DNA from: an uncultured Gammaproteobacteria bacterium | GTDB taxonomy: Bacteria > Pseudomonadota > Gammaproteobacteria > Xanthomonadales > Xanthomonadaceae | Direction of reading: 5' to 3' | Assembly: GCA_946885735.1 (NCBI GenBank) | Contig: CAMPGW010000025.1 | Location: 1 to 32,537, forward strand | DNA: 32,537 nucleotides | Shown: one piece after another, positions 1 to 7,476 of the stretch | Numbering within the stretch: position 1 is the first letter of the stretch | How the letters are laid out: every line of letters starts with the position of its first letter | The notes under the pieces: generated by a model | The model's database searches: none | What the model was told of the DNA's origin: nothing | The model's input: the letters and a program-made list of their open reading frames with translations, nothing else | Translations under genes and position numbers: made by a program

Positions 1-522
1 GTTGTAGCCGAAGTTCTTCCACACCGCGAACAGGATGATGGTCGGCATCGCCCAGGTCGGGTCGCCCAGCCAGTCCACCGGCTCGATGCCGACCGAGGCC
101 AGGCCCCAGTTCACCAAGCCATAGCGCGTGTGGAAGAGGTAGCGCCAGATCACCGCCACCGCGACCACGGTGGTGACGACCGGTGCGAAGTAGGCGGTGC
201 GGAAGAACGGCTTGAAGCGCGCCAGCCGCGACTGCAGCAGCAGCGCCGCGCCCAGCGAGGCGGCGATGGACAGCGGCACGCCGACCAGCACGAAGTAGAA
301 GGTGTTGCCGAGCGCCTTCCAGAACAGGGGATCGGCCAGCAACTGCGCGTAGTTGCCCAGGCCGACGAAGCGCAGGTTGTCGCGATCGGCGAGTGCGTAG
401 ATGTCGAAGTCGGTCAGGCTCAGCGCGAGCGCGGCCAGCACCGGGATGACGAAGAACAGCGCGATCACCGCCAGCGCGGGACCCGCGAAGGCCCAGCCCG
501 CCAGGCGCGCGGCGCCGATCAT
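1..522 (-). CDS. Sugar ABC transporter permease, MalF/UgpA type (partial, 3' end outside window)
   Basis: The visible 174 residues are the N-terminal part of an inner-membrane permease of a carbohydrate importer. The frame starts MIGAARLAGWAFAGPALAVI and shows a first membrane segment at about residues 8-35, a second near 74-98 and a third near 108-133. It then breaks off in the fourth at the window edge, before the EAA loop that contacts the ATPase. The spacing, and the short loop containing LRFVGLGNYAQLL between segments 1 and 2, are typical of the MalF/UgpA/LacF family without the large periplasmic domain of E. coli MalF. The ATG at 522 overlaps the stop of the upstream binding-protein gene as ATGA, so translation is probably coupled. 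The second permease and any intracellular glycosidase would lie to the left of the window. The family call is firm, but the substrate is only inferred from its neighbours. Confidence 0.88.
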   Translation of the reverse strand, partial: MIGAARLAGWAFAGPALAVIALFFVIPVLAALALSLTDFDIYALADRDNLRFVGLGNYAQLLADPLFWKALGNTFYFVLVGVPLSIAASLGAALLLQSRLARFKPFFRTAYFAPVVTTVVAVAVIWRYLFHTRYGLVNWGLASVGIEPVDWLGDPTWAMPTIILFAVWKNFGYN

Positions 523-1781
523 GGCGCGGCCTCGCGGTCGAGCATCCAGCGGCGCTTGGCGAGGATGGCGTCGGCGCGGCGATCGAGTTCGGTGGCGGCC
601 TGGTCGACGGTCAGCCGGCCGTTGACCATCTGCTCGGCGACCAGGCGCATCTCGGTGGCGATGCGCTCCCACTCCGGCACCTTCGGCGTCGGCTTGGCGC
701 GTTCGAGCTGGTCACGATAGGCGCGCGCATACGGATCGTTCGCCAGGCGCGGCAACTTCCACACCGCCCGGCGCGGCGGCAGGTCGCCGGTCAGTTCCTG
801 GAAGCGCGCCTGCGTTTCGGCCGAGGACAGGTACTCGAGCAGTTTCCAGGCCGCGTCCTTGTGTTCCGACTGCCGGAACAGCACCAGGCTCGATCCCCCG
901 GCGATCGAAGCGCCCGGTCCATCCGGCCCGGGCAAGGGCATCGTCATCCACGTGTCCTGGCGCTCGGCGGGAATGCGCTTCTTGAACTCGGCGATGTTCC
1001 AGGGGCCGGAGATGTAGAAGGCGTAGAAGCCCTTGTCGAATTCGTCCCAGACGTTGGAGATCTGGTTGTTGGTCACCGCCGGCGCCCAGCCGCGGTCGAA
1101 CATCTCCATGTAGAAGGCCAGGGTGCGGCGGAAGCCGGCGCTGCGGAAGTTGCCGTAGCGCCCGTCCTCGCGCAGCAGTGGCTCGTCCTGCTGCAGCGCC
1201 AGCGCCAGCAACGGCTCGAACTCGTTGAGCGGCAGCAGGATGGCGTACTTGTCCGGGCCGGCCTTGGCCTTGATCGCCGCCATCGCGGTGCGCCATTCGT
1301 CCCAACTGGTCGGCGGCTTGTCGATGCCGGCTTCGCGTAGCAGGTCCTGGCGGTAATACGGCAGGCGCGTGTCCACGTACCACGGCACGCCGTAGGTCAC
1401 CCCGTCGATGACGTTGGTGTCCCAGATCCCGGGGAAATAGTCGGCGGCGACGATGTCGCGCGAAGCCGCCAGGCGCGCGTCGAGCGGCTCCAGCGCATTC
1501 AACGCGGCGAACTCGGGAATCCAGGTGTTGCCCAGCTGGCACAGGTCGGGCGTGGCGTCGCCGGCGAAGGCGGTGAGCAGCTTCTCGTGCGCGGCCGTCC
1601 ACGGCAGCTGCTGCAGGTCCACGCGGATGCCCGGATGGCGCCGCTCGAATTCCGGGATCAGCTGGGCGACGATCTCGCCCTCGAAGCCCATGGCCCAGAA
1701 GCGAACGACTTCACGCTCGTCAGCCTCCCGCGCGCAGCCGGCCAATGCGAGCACGGCCAGCAGCGCGAGCGCGCGGATCAC
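519..1781 (-). CDS. Sugar ABC transporter substrate-binding lipoprotein (family 1 solute-binding protein)
   Basis: This 420-residue periplasmic binding protein captures an oligosaccharide for the permease gene that follows it. The GTG start at 1781 overlaps the preceding stop as GTGA. The N-terminus [15 protein letters not shown] is a lipoprotein signal with lipobox LAGC and the acylated cysteine near residue 16. The mature part begins VVRFWAMGFEGEIVAQLIPEF, the usual opening of UgpB/LacE/MalE-type proteins. Aromatic patches such as NTWIPEF, YGVPWYVDTR and ISGPWNIAEF suggest sugar stacking. The same frame stays open upstream to 2402, but that extension lies inside the glycoamylase gene and has no lipoprotein signal, so the GTG start is preferred. 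Its place between a lipoprotein glucanase and a permease suggests uptake of the glucanase products. The exact sugar cannot be read from the sequence. Confidence 0.92.
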   Translation of the reverse strand: MIRALALLAVLALAGCAREADEREVVRFWAMGFEGEIVAQLIPEFERRHPGIRVDLQQLPWTAAHEKLLTAFAGDATPDLCQLGNTWIPEFAALNALEPLDARLAASRDIVAADYFPGIWDTNVIDGVTYGVPWYVDTRLPYYRQDLLREAGIDKPPTSWDEWRTAMAAIKAKAGPDKYAILLPLNEFEPLLALALQQDEPLLREDGRYGNFRSAGFRRTLAFYMEMFDRGWAPAVTNNQISNVWDEFDKGFYAFYISGPWNIAEFKKRIPAERQDTWMTMPLPGPDGPGASIAGGSSLVLFRQSEHKDAAWKLLEYLSSAETQARFQELTGDLPPRRAVWKLPRLANDPYARAYRDQLERAKPTPKVPEWERIATEMRLVAEQMVNGRLTVDQAATELDRRADAILAKRRWMLDREAAP

Positions 1782-3235
1782 CGGGCCGCTGCCGCGTCCA
1801 GCCAGCCGCCGCTGAAGCCGGCGCGCTCGAGCCCGCGGCGGATGTGCGGGTTGCGCCGCATCACCTCCCACACCAGGCCGCTGCGGTGGTTCTCGATCAT
1901 CAGCACGATCGGGCCCTGGTCGATGCCGATGTAGTCCTCGTCCACCCAGCCCATGCCCGCGTGCACCTTGCCGTGGTTCAGGGGCACATCGTAATGGAAG
2001 CTCGGGTTGAAGGCGTCCACGAAGCCGTACTGGCGGTAGATCCAGCGGCCGTAGCGCGCGTGCATGGCCTCGATGGCGGGAACCACCACCTCCGGCGCGA
2101 ACGGCATGGACGCCGCCGCGGCCGTGGGCACGATCGTGCCGTCGTCGAAGATGTGGCGGATGCCGGCGCCGCGAGCGGTGTAGGTCTTGAAGATCCGCGG
2201 CTGGCCCTTGTAGTCGAGGGTGGCGTCGATCGGGCCGTCGCTGGCGGTCAAACCCCACACGTTGGCGTCGTAGCCTTCCCAGCCCATCGGGTTGGCGATC
2301 GCGTAGGCGCGTTGCGAGAGCACCGCGCGCCGGCTGTTCTCGAAATAGTCGATGCCCTTGCCGCGCATGTAGGCGTCCTGGATGCCGCGCAGGTCCAGCC
2401 ACACGTGCGAATACTGGTGGCCAAACAGCGGCGCGAAGCCGAGATGCTCCTGGCCCTGGAACGTGCCCCAGGTTTCGTCGTAAGTGGAGGTCCAGGCCTC
2501 GTAGGCGTCCTTGCCGACCGGATGCGTCGGCGAGGCCAGCGCCAGGATGTAGACCAGCAGCGCTTCGTTGTAGCCGCGCCAGTCGTGCTCGATCATCCCG
2601 CTCTCAGGGTGCCAACCCATGGAGATGAGTGGCGGCCGCGCCACCGCCCAGTCCCATTCCACGCGGCGGTAGATTTTCTCCGCCAACGCGCGGATCTCCG
2701 CCTCGCGCGGATCGTCACGGTCGAAATAGCTTTGCGCGAACAGCGCGCCGCCCAGCAGCAGCGTCGTGTCCACGGTGGACAGCTCGCAGCGCGCGTCGCG
2801 CGCGCCGGTGTCCATTTTCAGGAAATGGTAGAAGAAACCGCGATGGCCGCTCATGCCTTCGGGCGCATCGCCCTGCGGCGCGTTGGCGAAGAAGCGCAGC
2901 GTCGCCAGCGTGCGGTCGATCGCCTGGTCGCGACGGATCCAGCCGCGCTCCACGCCGACGCCGTAGCTGGTCAGGCCGAAGCCGACCGCGGCGATCGAGG
3001 CGAAGGACTTCGATGGCCAGCGATCGGGCACCAGGCCGTTGTCGTCGCGGCCAAGCTCCCAGAAATAGTCGAACGTGCGTCGCTCGAGATCCGCCACCAC
3101 CGGCGGCACGTCCTGGCTCGCCGCCGCGGCGGCGGCATCGGTCGGCGCGGAATCCGCCGGCATCGTGCTGCACCCCGCCACCGCGACCAGCCCGGCGAGG
3201 CCAAGGGCGCGCGCTGCGCCCGTCATCATGTCCAT
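1778..3235 (-). CDS. Lipoprotein glycoamylase-domain hydrolase, possible endo-beta-1,2-glucanase (GH144-like)
   Basis: This is a 485-residue exported lipoprotein with an (alpha/alpha)6-type glycoside hydrolase domain. The signal ends at VAVAGC, with the lipid-bearing cysteine at residue 22. The domain runs from about 45 to 475 and matches the glycoamylase-like family (PF10091). Landmarks are ERRTFDYFWE (51-60), GFFYHF (133-138), STVDTTLLLGG (153-163), MGWHPESG (206-213), WRGYNEA (219-225) and MGWVDEDYIGIDQGP near the C-terminus. Family knowledge: characterised members with this fold include GH144 endo-beta-1,2-glucanases. Inference: E211, E224 and D156 are acidic candidates for the active site. 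The start is fixed by AAGGAGG at 3246-3252. The gene overlaps the binding-protein gene by GTGA and follows a TonB receptor, which suggests that glucan is cut at the cell surface or in the periplasm for import. A plain alpha-glucan specificity is not excluded. Confidence 0.85.
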   Translation of the reverse strand: MDMMTGAARALGLAGLVAVAGCSTMPADSAPTDAAAAAASQDVPPVVADLERRTFDYFWELGRDDNGLVPDRWPSKSFASIAAVGFGLTSYGVGVERGWIRRDQAIDRTLATLRFFANAPQGDAPEGMSGHRGFFYHFLKMDTGARDARCELSTVDTTLLLGGALFAQSYFDRDDPREAEIRALAEKIYRRVEWDWAVARPPLISMGWHPESGMIEHDWRGYNEALLVYILALASPTHPVGKDAYEAWTSTYDETWGTFQGQEHLGFAPLFGHQYSHVWLDLRGIQDAYMRGKGIDYFENSRRAVLSQRAYAIANPMGWEGYDANVWGLTASDGPIDATLDYKGQPRIFKTYTARGAGIRHIFDDGTIVPTAAAASMPFAPEVVVPAIEAMHARYGRWIYRQYGFVDAFNPSFHYDVPLNHGKVHAGMGWVDEDYIGIDQGPIVLMIENHRSGLVWEVMRRNPHIRRGLERAGFSGGWLDAAAAR

Positions 3236-3257
3236 GTCGCTTGCGCCTCCTTGCGTC

Positions 3258-3284
3258 GTCCCCCCGCCCGCCGGGCGGGGGGAC
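3258..3284 (-). terminator. GC-rich hairpin between receptor and hydrolase genes (attenuator or processing hairpin)
   Basis: Bases 3258-3270 are the exact reverse complement of 3272-3284, giving up to 13 pairs around a single central base. In practice a few central bases would form the loop. The hairpin follows the receptor stop codon by about 10 bases and precedes the Shine-Dalgarno sequence of the hydrolase gene. There is no T run on either side, so it is not a standard intrinsic terminator. It may protect the receptor mRNA 3' end or lower downstream expression. The structure is seen directly, but its role is inferred. Confidence 0.5.
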
Positions 3285-3293
3285 CCTTGCCGA

Positions 3294-6281
3294 TTACCAG
3301 CTGAAACCCGCGGTCAGCTTGAACATGCGCGGCGGCCAGGCGGTGCCCAGGCCGTTGCGGCGACCGAAGTTCGGATTGGCGTCGTTGTCGCCGGGACCAC
3401 CGCGCCAGGTCTCGAAGTCGGTGAAGGTGCGCCAGTTCATGACGTTGAGGATGTCGGCGCGAACGCGGAAGCGCATGTCCTCGCCGATCGTCCAGGCCTT
3501 CTCGGCGGCGATGTCCCACTGCTTCTGGCCGATCGCATCACGCGGCACGAAGGGATCCCAGAAGCAGTTGTCGAAGCTGGGCACGTCGTTGCAGTTGAGG
3601 CCTTCCTTCGGGGTCGGGCTGGCCAGCACCAGCTTGCTGCTGAGGGTGAAGCCGTTGTCGGTGCCGACGATGCCGGTCAGCACCAGGCGGTGCTGCGCCA
3701 GTCCGAGCGAGCGGTGGAAGCCTTCGTCCGCGGGGCTCGGGTAGTCGAAGATGTAGTGCTCATCGCTCTCGTAGGCGTTGTTGCGGTTCTCTCCGGCATC
3801 GTTGTAGGTGTAGGCCAGCGTGAAGCCCCACTTGGACGCTTCGGTGTACACCTTCTCCAGCGAGACGAGCAGCTGGGTGTTGCGGGTTTCGATGCCGTTG
3901 TCGGCCTTGATGAGCGTGCCGTAACCCGGGATCGGGAAGCCCCAGGGCTGGCTGCCCCAGGTGGCGTTGGGAAGCGCCGGGTTGCGGAAGCTGCCGTCCG
4001 GCCAGCGGTTGCCGAGCGAGAACACGATGCCGTCGTGGCTGAGGATGCGCGACACGGTCACCGAGCTCGACCAATCGTTGCCCCACATCTCGAAGACGTT
4101 GCGCATGCCGAGGCTGAACTGGTCGGAGTACGGCGTGTCGAGGTCATTGTTCATCAGGTTGACCTCGGCGCCCAGGTTCGGGTTCGCGAGGACGAGCGCG
4201 TCGAGGTTGGACTGGTCGAGGTAGCTGGGGCTCCAGTCCAGGCAGTTGCCCACGCCCGGCGTGCAGGTGCGGCCCGGCACGTTGAACTGGTAGGTGTAGG
4301 TCGGGAACGTCGACTTGGATTGCTCGAGCGCCAGGTAGTCCCACAGGTTGCGGTCGTAGGAGCGGCCCGCGCCACCGAAGATGACGTGCCGCTGGTCGGC
4401 GAACAGGTCATAGCTGAAGCCCAGGCGCGGTGCGAACGCGCCCTTGAAGGCGGAGCGGTTGCTGCCGTCGCTGATGTAATCCTCGATGTCGTAGTCCACG
4501 TTCGGGCCGTGGACGTTGGACCAGCCGCGCAACGCGGCGGCCAGCGCGGCCGGCGTTTCATAGTTGCGGTAGCCCGGGCTGTCCTCGTAATCCCAGCGCA
4601 CGCCCATGTTGATCAGCAGGTGCTCGTTGACCTCCCAGTCGTCCTGGACGTAGATGCCGAACTGCTTGTTGCGCGACGTGATGTTGCGGTCCACGCCGCC
4701 CACTTCCGAGCCGAACTGCACCTGCCACGGCGTCGCCGGGTCGCCCTGCAGATTGTAGAAGTACTGCGCGTTGTAGGGCTGCTGCTCGAAGGCGTTGATC
4801 TCGACCTGTTTGTACTTGGCGCCAATCTTGACGGTGTGGCCGCCACCGAACAGGTCGAAGAAGGTCAGGTCGTCCTGGATCGCCCAGCCCTTCTGGCCCT
4901 TGTCCTGGAAGTCGCGGCCGCCGCCGACGTTGATCACGACGCGCCCCTGGTCGAAGCCGTCGGTATACACGCCGCCCGGGCCGATCGTGAGCGCACGCGG
5001 ACCGAAGCTGGCATCCTCGTAGGTGAGGTGTGCGTCGTTCATCCAGGTGTCGGCGTTCCACTGGTGGTGGAGGTCGAAGCGGGTGTCCTCGCCGGTCTTG
5101 GTCGTGCCGTACGAAGCCGTGTTGGGGCCGTCGCCGATGTTGGTCAGCTCGTCCTCGGTGCGGTGCTTCACGCTCAGGTCCCAGCGCTGGTTCTCATCCG
5201 GGGTCCAGTCGATCTTGGCGAAATACAGGTCCTCCTCGAAGGGCGCGCCCGAGGTTTGGCTCGCGAATGGCTGCAGGTTCGCGGGCAGGTCGTCGACGGT
5301 GTAGCTGTGGCCCAGGCGGAGCTCGCGCGGGCGGTTGATCTCCTTGCGCTCGTAGCTGAAGAAGAAGTGCATGCTGTCCTTGACGATCGGTCCGCCGAAG
5401 GCAACGCCGTACTCCTTGGTCTCGCTCGGGATCTTCACGCCGTTGTCCACTTCGCGCAAGGTGCCGCTGCGCAGGCCTTCGTCGGTGAAGCTGTAGAAAA
5501 TGTCACCTTCATACTCGTTGGTGCCGGACTTGGTCGCGGCCACCACCGCCACCGAACTGACCTGGTCGAACTCGGCCTTGTAGTTGGAGGTGATGACCTT
5601 GTATTCGCCGATCGCCAGCTGCGGGAAGGGATTGCCCGCGCTGGAGTCCTGGCCGGTGATGCCGCCCTTGACCACGTAGTTCTTCTGGCCGACGCCATCG
5701 ATGAACACGTTCACGCCGTTGGAACTCTGCGCCCCGCCGCGCAGCTTGGTGGAGCCGTCGGCGCCGGTGCTGAAGACCACGCCCGGGACGGTATCGGCGA
5801 AGGCCAGGAAGTTCCGGCTGTCCTGCGGAAGGGCTTCGATCTGCTTGGGCGAGACGTAGGTCGAGATCTCCGAAGTCTTGGTCTCCTGCAGGGCGGTGCC
5901 CTGCACCACCACCGAGTCGAGCTGCGTGGCACCCGCCACCGCGAGGTCGAGCGTGGCGGTCTGGCCGACCGCCACCGTCACCGTACGCGAGCTGGACTGC
6001 CCGCCCGCGCTGACGTCGATCCGATAGGTGCCCGGCGGCAGGCCGGCGAGCACGTAACGGCCGTTGTCGCCGACCGCCACGCGCGAGGTGAAGCCGGTCG
6101 CGAGGTTGGTCGCGGAGACCTGGCCTTCGCTGGCCGGGCCGGCGGCCGCCGTCACCGTGCCGCGCAGCGTGGCGGAGGTGCTCTGGGCGAAGGCGACGGG
6201 GGCCGACAGGGCCAGGCAGCCGGCGAGCGCGACGGCGAGAAGGCTGGGGCGTGGACGCTGGGGGTTGCGGTGCTTGCTCAT
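3294..6281 (-). CDS. TonB-dependent outer-membrane receptor, Oar-like with N-terminal carboxypeptidase-regulatory domain
   Basis: This 995-residue outer-membrane transporter is powered by TonB. The ATG at 6281 is chosen over an upstream ATG at 6311 because GGGAGG lies just ahead of it and a clean signal peptide follows (basic MSKHRNPQRPRPS, hydrophobic LLAVALAGCLALSAPVAF, cleavage after AFA). Next comes a beta-sandwich regulatory-like domain (ATLRGTV to about residue 105, with GRYVLAGLPPGTYRIDV). A plug follows with LPQDSRNFLAFADTVPGV and the VFIDGVGQKN loop. The barrel ends in the aromatic residues FSW. This layout is that of Oar-like receptors common in Xanthomonadaceae. Its neighbours are a LacI regulator upstream and a lipoprotein glucanase plus ABC importer downstream, so it probably imports the glucan or its large fragments. 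A LacI-type operator lies about 47 bases upstream of the start. Confidence 0.93.
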   Translation of the reverse strand: MSKHRNPQRPRPSLLAVALAGCLALSAPVAFAQSTSATLRGTVTAAAGPASEGQVSATNLATGFTSRVAVGDNGRYVLAGLPPGTYRIDVSAGGQSSSRTVTVAVGQTATLDLAVAGATQLDSVVVQGTALQETKTSEISTYVSPKQIEALPQDSRNFLAFADTVPGVVFSTGADGSTKLRGGAQSSNGVNVFIDGVGQKNYVVKGGITGQDSSAGNPFPQLAIGEYKVITSNYKAEFDQVSSVAVVAATKSGTNEYEGDIFYSFTDEGLRSGTLREVDNGVKIPSETKEYGVAFGGPIVKDSMHFFFSYERKEINRPRELRLGHSYTVDDLPANLQPFASQTSGAPFEEDLYFAKIDWTPDENQRWDLSVKHRTEDELTNIGDGPNTASYGTTKTGEDTRFDLHHQWNADTWMNDAHLTYEDASFGPRALTIGPGGVYTDGFDQGRVVINVGGGRDFQDKGQKGWAIQDDLTFFDLFGGGHTVKIGAKYKQVEINAFEQQPYNAQYFYNLQGDPATPWQVQFGSEVGGVDRNITSRNKQFGIYVQDDWEVNEHLLINMGVRWDYEDSPGYRNYETPAALAAALRGWSNVHGPNVDYDIEDYISDGSNRSAFKGAFAPRLGFSYDLFADQRHVIFGGAGRSYDRNLWDYLALEQSKSTFPTYTYQFNVPGRTCTPGVGNCLDWSPSYLDQSNLDALVLANPNLGAEVNLMNNDLDTPYSDQFSLGMRNVFEMWGNDWSSSVTVSRILSHDGIVFSLGNRWPDGSFRNPALPNATWGSQPWGFPIPGYGTLIKADNGIETRNTQLLVSLEKVYTEASKWGFTLAYTYNDAGENRNNAYESDEHYIFDYPSPADEGFHRSLGLAQHRLVLTGIVGTDNGFTLSSKLVLASPTPKEGLNCNDVPSFDNCFWDPFVPRDAIGQKQWDIAAEKAWTIGEDMRFRVRADILNVMNWRTFTDFETWRGGPGDNDANPNFGRRNGLGTAWPPRMFKLTAGFSW

Positions 6282-6327
6282 CGGATGTCCCCTCCCGGGG
6301 TCTGGATGCAAAGTGGTTCGAACGGTC

Positions 6328-6341
6328 TGGAAGCGGTTACA
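6328..6341 (-). promoter_or_regulatory. LacI-type operator upstream of Oar-like receptor gene
   Basis: On the plus strand the site reads TGGAAGCGGTTACA. It is an imperfect palindrome centred on CG that fits TGnAAnCGnTTnCA. The same pattern occurs at 7420-7433 before the lacI gene. A central CG flanked by inverted arms is typical of LacI-family operators. No convincing -10/-35 pair was found in the 85-base gap, so its exact position relative to the receptor promoter is unknown. Confidence 0.65.
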
Positions 6342-6366
6342 CGAGTCGACTGGAAAAAGCGGTGGC

Positions 6367-7383
6367 TCAGGAACTGTCGGCCCGCCCGGGTCCGGCCGCG
6401 CTGGAGGCGCGCTCGATCAGGCGTGGCACGAAGGGACTGTCGTCGGCGGGACCGGCGGCACGGTCGAGCAGCGCACGCAAGGCGCGCGCGCCGAGCTCGC
6501 TGATGTCCACGCGCATCGTGGTCAGGGGTGGGTGCACGTAACTGGCCAGGGGGATGTCGTCGAAGCCGGCGAGGGCCACGTCCTCGGGCACGCGCAGCCC
6601 GGCCTGGTTGAAAGCGAACAGGCAGCCCAGCGCCATCATGTCGTTGGCCGCGAACACCGCATCGGGTCGCTCGCCCGCGGGCATCGCGGCGATGGCCTGG
6701 CCCGCGGCATGCCCTGAGGCTTCACCGAAATCGCCCTCGAACACCTGCGGCATGACGCCAGGCCGATGGTCGGCGAGCGCGTCGCGATAACCGCGCAGGC
6801 GCTCGCGCGCATCGAAGTTCTCCGATGGTCCCCCAATGAAGGCGATGCGCCGGAACCCCTGCGCCGCGAGGTGCTGCACCATCCGCGTGGCCGCGCCACG
6901 GTTGTCCACCCGCAGCGAGACATAGCCCGCATCGGGCAGATGCGTATTGATCATCACCACCGGCAGCGAGGGATCGAGGTTGCCGGTGAGGTGGCCGGAG
7001 TCGTCCACGTAGGGTGACATCACCAGCAGTCCGTCCACCCGGCCGCGCATGGCGCGCAAGGCGGCGCCCTGCTCTTCCGGGTGGCCGTGGTAGCTGGAGA
7101 CCAGCAGGTATTGGCCATGTTCGCGCGCGACCTGATCGATGCCGCGCACCAGCTCGGAGAAGAACTCACCGTACAGGTCGGGCAGGACCACGCCGATGGT
7201 GTGGGTGCGGCGGCTGCTGAGGCTGCGGGCGGCGGCATGGGGGGTGTAGCGCAGGTCGGCGGCGGCCTGGATGACGGCACGGCGGACGGCGTCGGTGACG
7301 TTGTCGTGCCCGTTCAGGGCGCGCGACACCGTGGCCACCGAGACCTTGGCAACACGTGCGACATCCTTGATGGTCACGTTCAC
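6367..7383 (-). CDS. LacI-family transcriptional regulator of the glucan-uptake locus
   Basis: This 338-residue repressor has a typical length for the family. The N-terminal helix-turn-helix is MNVTIKDVARVAKVSVATVSRALNG in two parts: TIKDVARVAKVS for the first helices and SVATVSRALNG for the recognition helix. The hinge ends near RSLSSRRTHTIGVVLP. The periplasmic-binding-protein-like effector domain spans about 62-325, with DGLLVMSP, RIAFIGGP, FAANDMMALG and VALAGFDDIPLASYVHPPLTT as standard landmarks. The effector is probably a sugar from the pathway it controls. Two matching operators, one in its own promoter and one before the receptor gene 85 bases downstream, suggest it represses itself and the receptor-hydrolase-transporter genes. 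Function as a LacI regulator is certain, while the ligand is unknown. Confidence 0.94.
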   Translation of the reverse strand: MNVTIKDVARVAKVSVATVSRALNGHDNVTDAVRRAVIQAAADLRYTPHAAARSLSSRRTHTIGVVLPDLYGEFFSELVRGIDQVAREHGQYLLVSSYHGHPEEQGAALRAMRGRVDGLLVMSPYVDDSGHLTGNLDPSLPVVMINTHLPDAGYVSLRVDNRGAATRMVQHLAAQGFRRIAFIGGPSENFDARERLRGYRDALADHRPGVMPQVFEGDFGEASGHAAGQAIAAMPAGERPDAVFAANDMMALGCLFAFNQAGLRVPEDVALAGFDDIPLASYVHPPLTTMRVDISELGARALRALLDRAAGPADDSPFVPRLIERASSAAGPGRADSS

Positions 7384-7418
7384 GCGGTTGCGCCCCCTCC
7401 GGCGGCATCCGGGCCCGA

Positions 7419-7447
7419 ATGTAACCGTTTTCAGAAGGCGATGTAAA
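7419..7447 (-). promoter_or_regulatory. Predicted promoter of lacI-type gene
   Basis: On the minus strand TTTACA (7447-7442) is followed after 17 bases by TTACAT (7424-7419). The -35 is fair and the -10 weak, with correct spacing. The operator at 7420-7433 overlaps the -10, as expected for autorepression. The promoter lies 36 bases before the lacI start codon. Confidence 0.45.
7420..7433 (-). promoter_or_regulatory. LacI-type operator in the lacI promoter
   Basis: On the plus strand the site reads TGTAACCGTTTTCA. It fits TGnAAnCGnTTnCA, shared with 6328-6341, and is centred on CG. It covers the predicted -10 of the regulator gene, so negative autoregulation is likely. The match is seen directly, while the binding protein is inferred from proximity. 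Confidence 0.65.
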
Positions 7448-7461
7448 GAACCTGTAAAGAA
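7442..7461. repeat. Tandem 9-bp direct repeat near lacI promoter
   Basis: TGTAAAGAA occurs at 7442-7450 and again at 7453-7461, separated by CC, which gives an 11-base period close to one helical turn. The inner copy contains the predicted -35 of the lacI-type gene. It could be a binding site for an activator or simply a duplicated promoter element. Confidence 0.6.
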
Positions 7462-7476
7462 GCGCGCCGCACCGAT

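Noticed and set aside
519..2402. Apparent 627-residue fusion upstream of the sugar-binding protein
   Set aside because: The extra N-terminal part is an out-of-frame reading of the glycoamylase gene. A lipoprotein signal starts exactly at GTG 1781.
6316..6323. Palindrome GTTCGAAC upstream of the Oar-like receptor
   Set aside because: Only 8 bases, with no second copy seen next to a gene start. The nearby LacI-type site is the better regulatory candidate.
3075..6503. Long plus-strand open frame (1142 codons) across the Oar-like receptor
   Set aside because: Low-complexity Val/Ala/Arg composition opposite a receptor with a complete signal peptide, plug and barrel.
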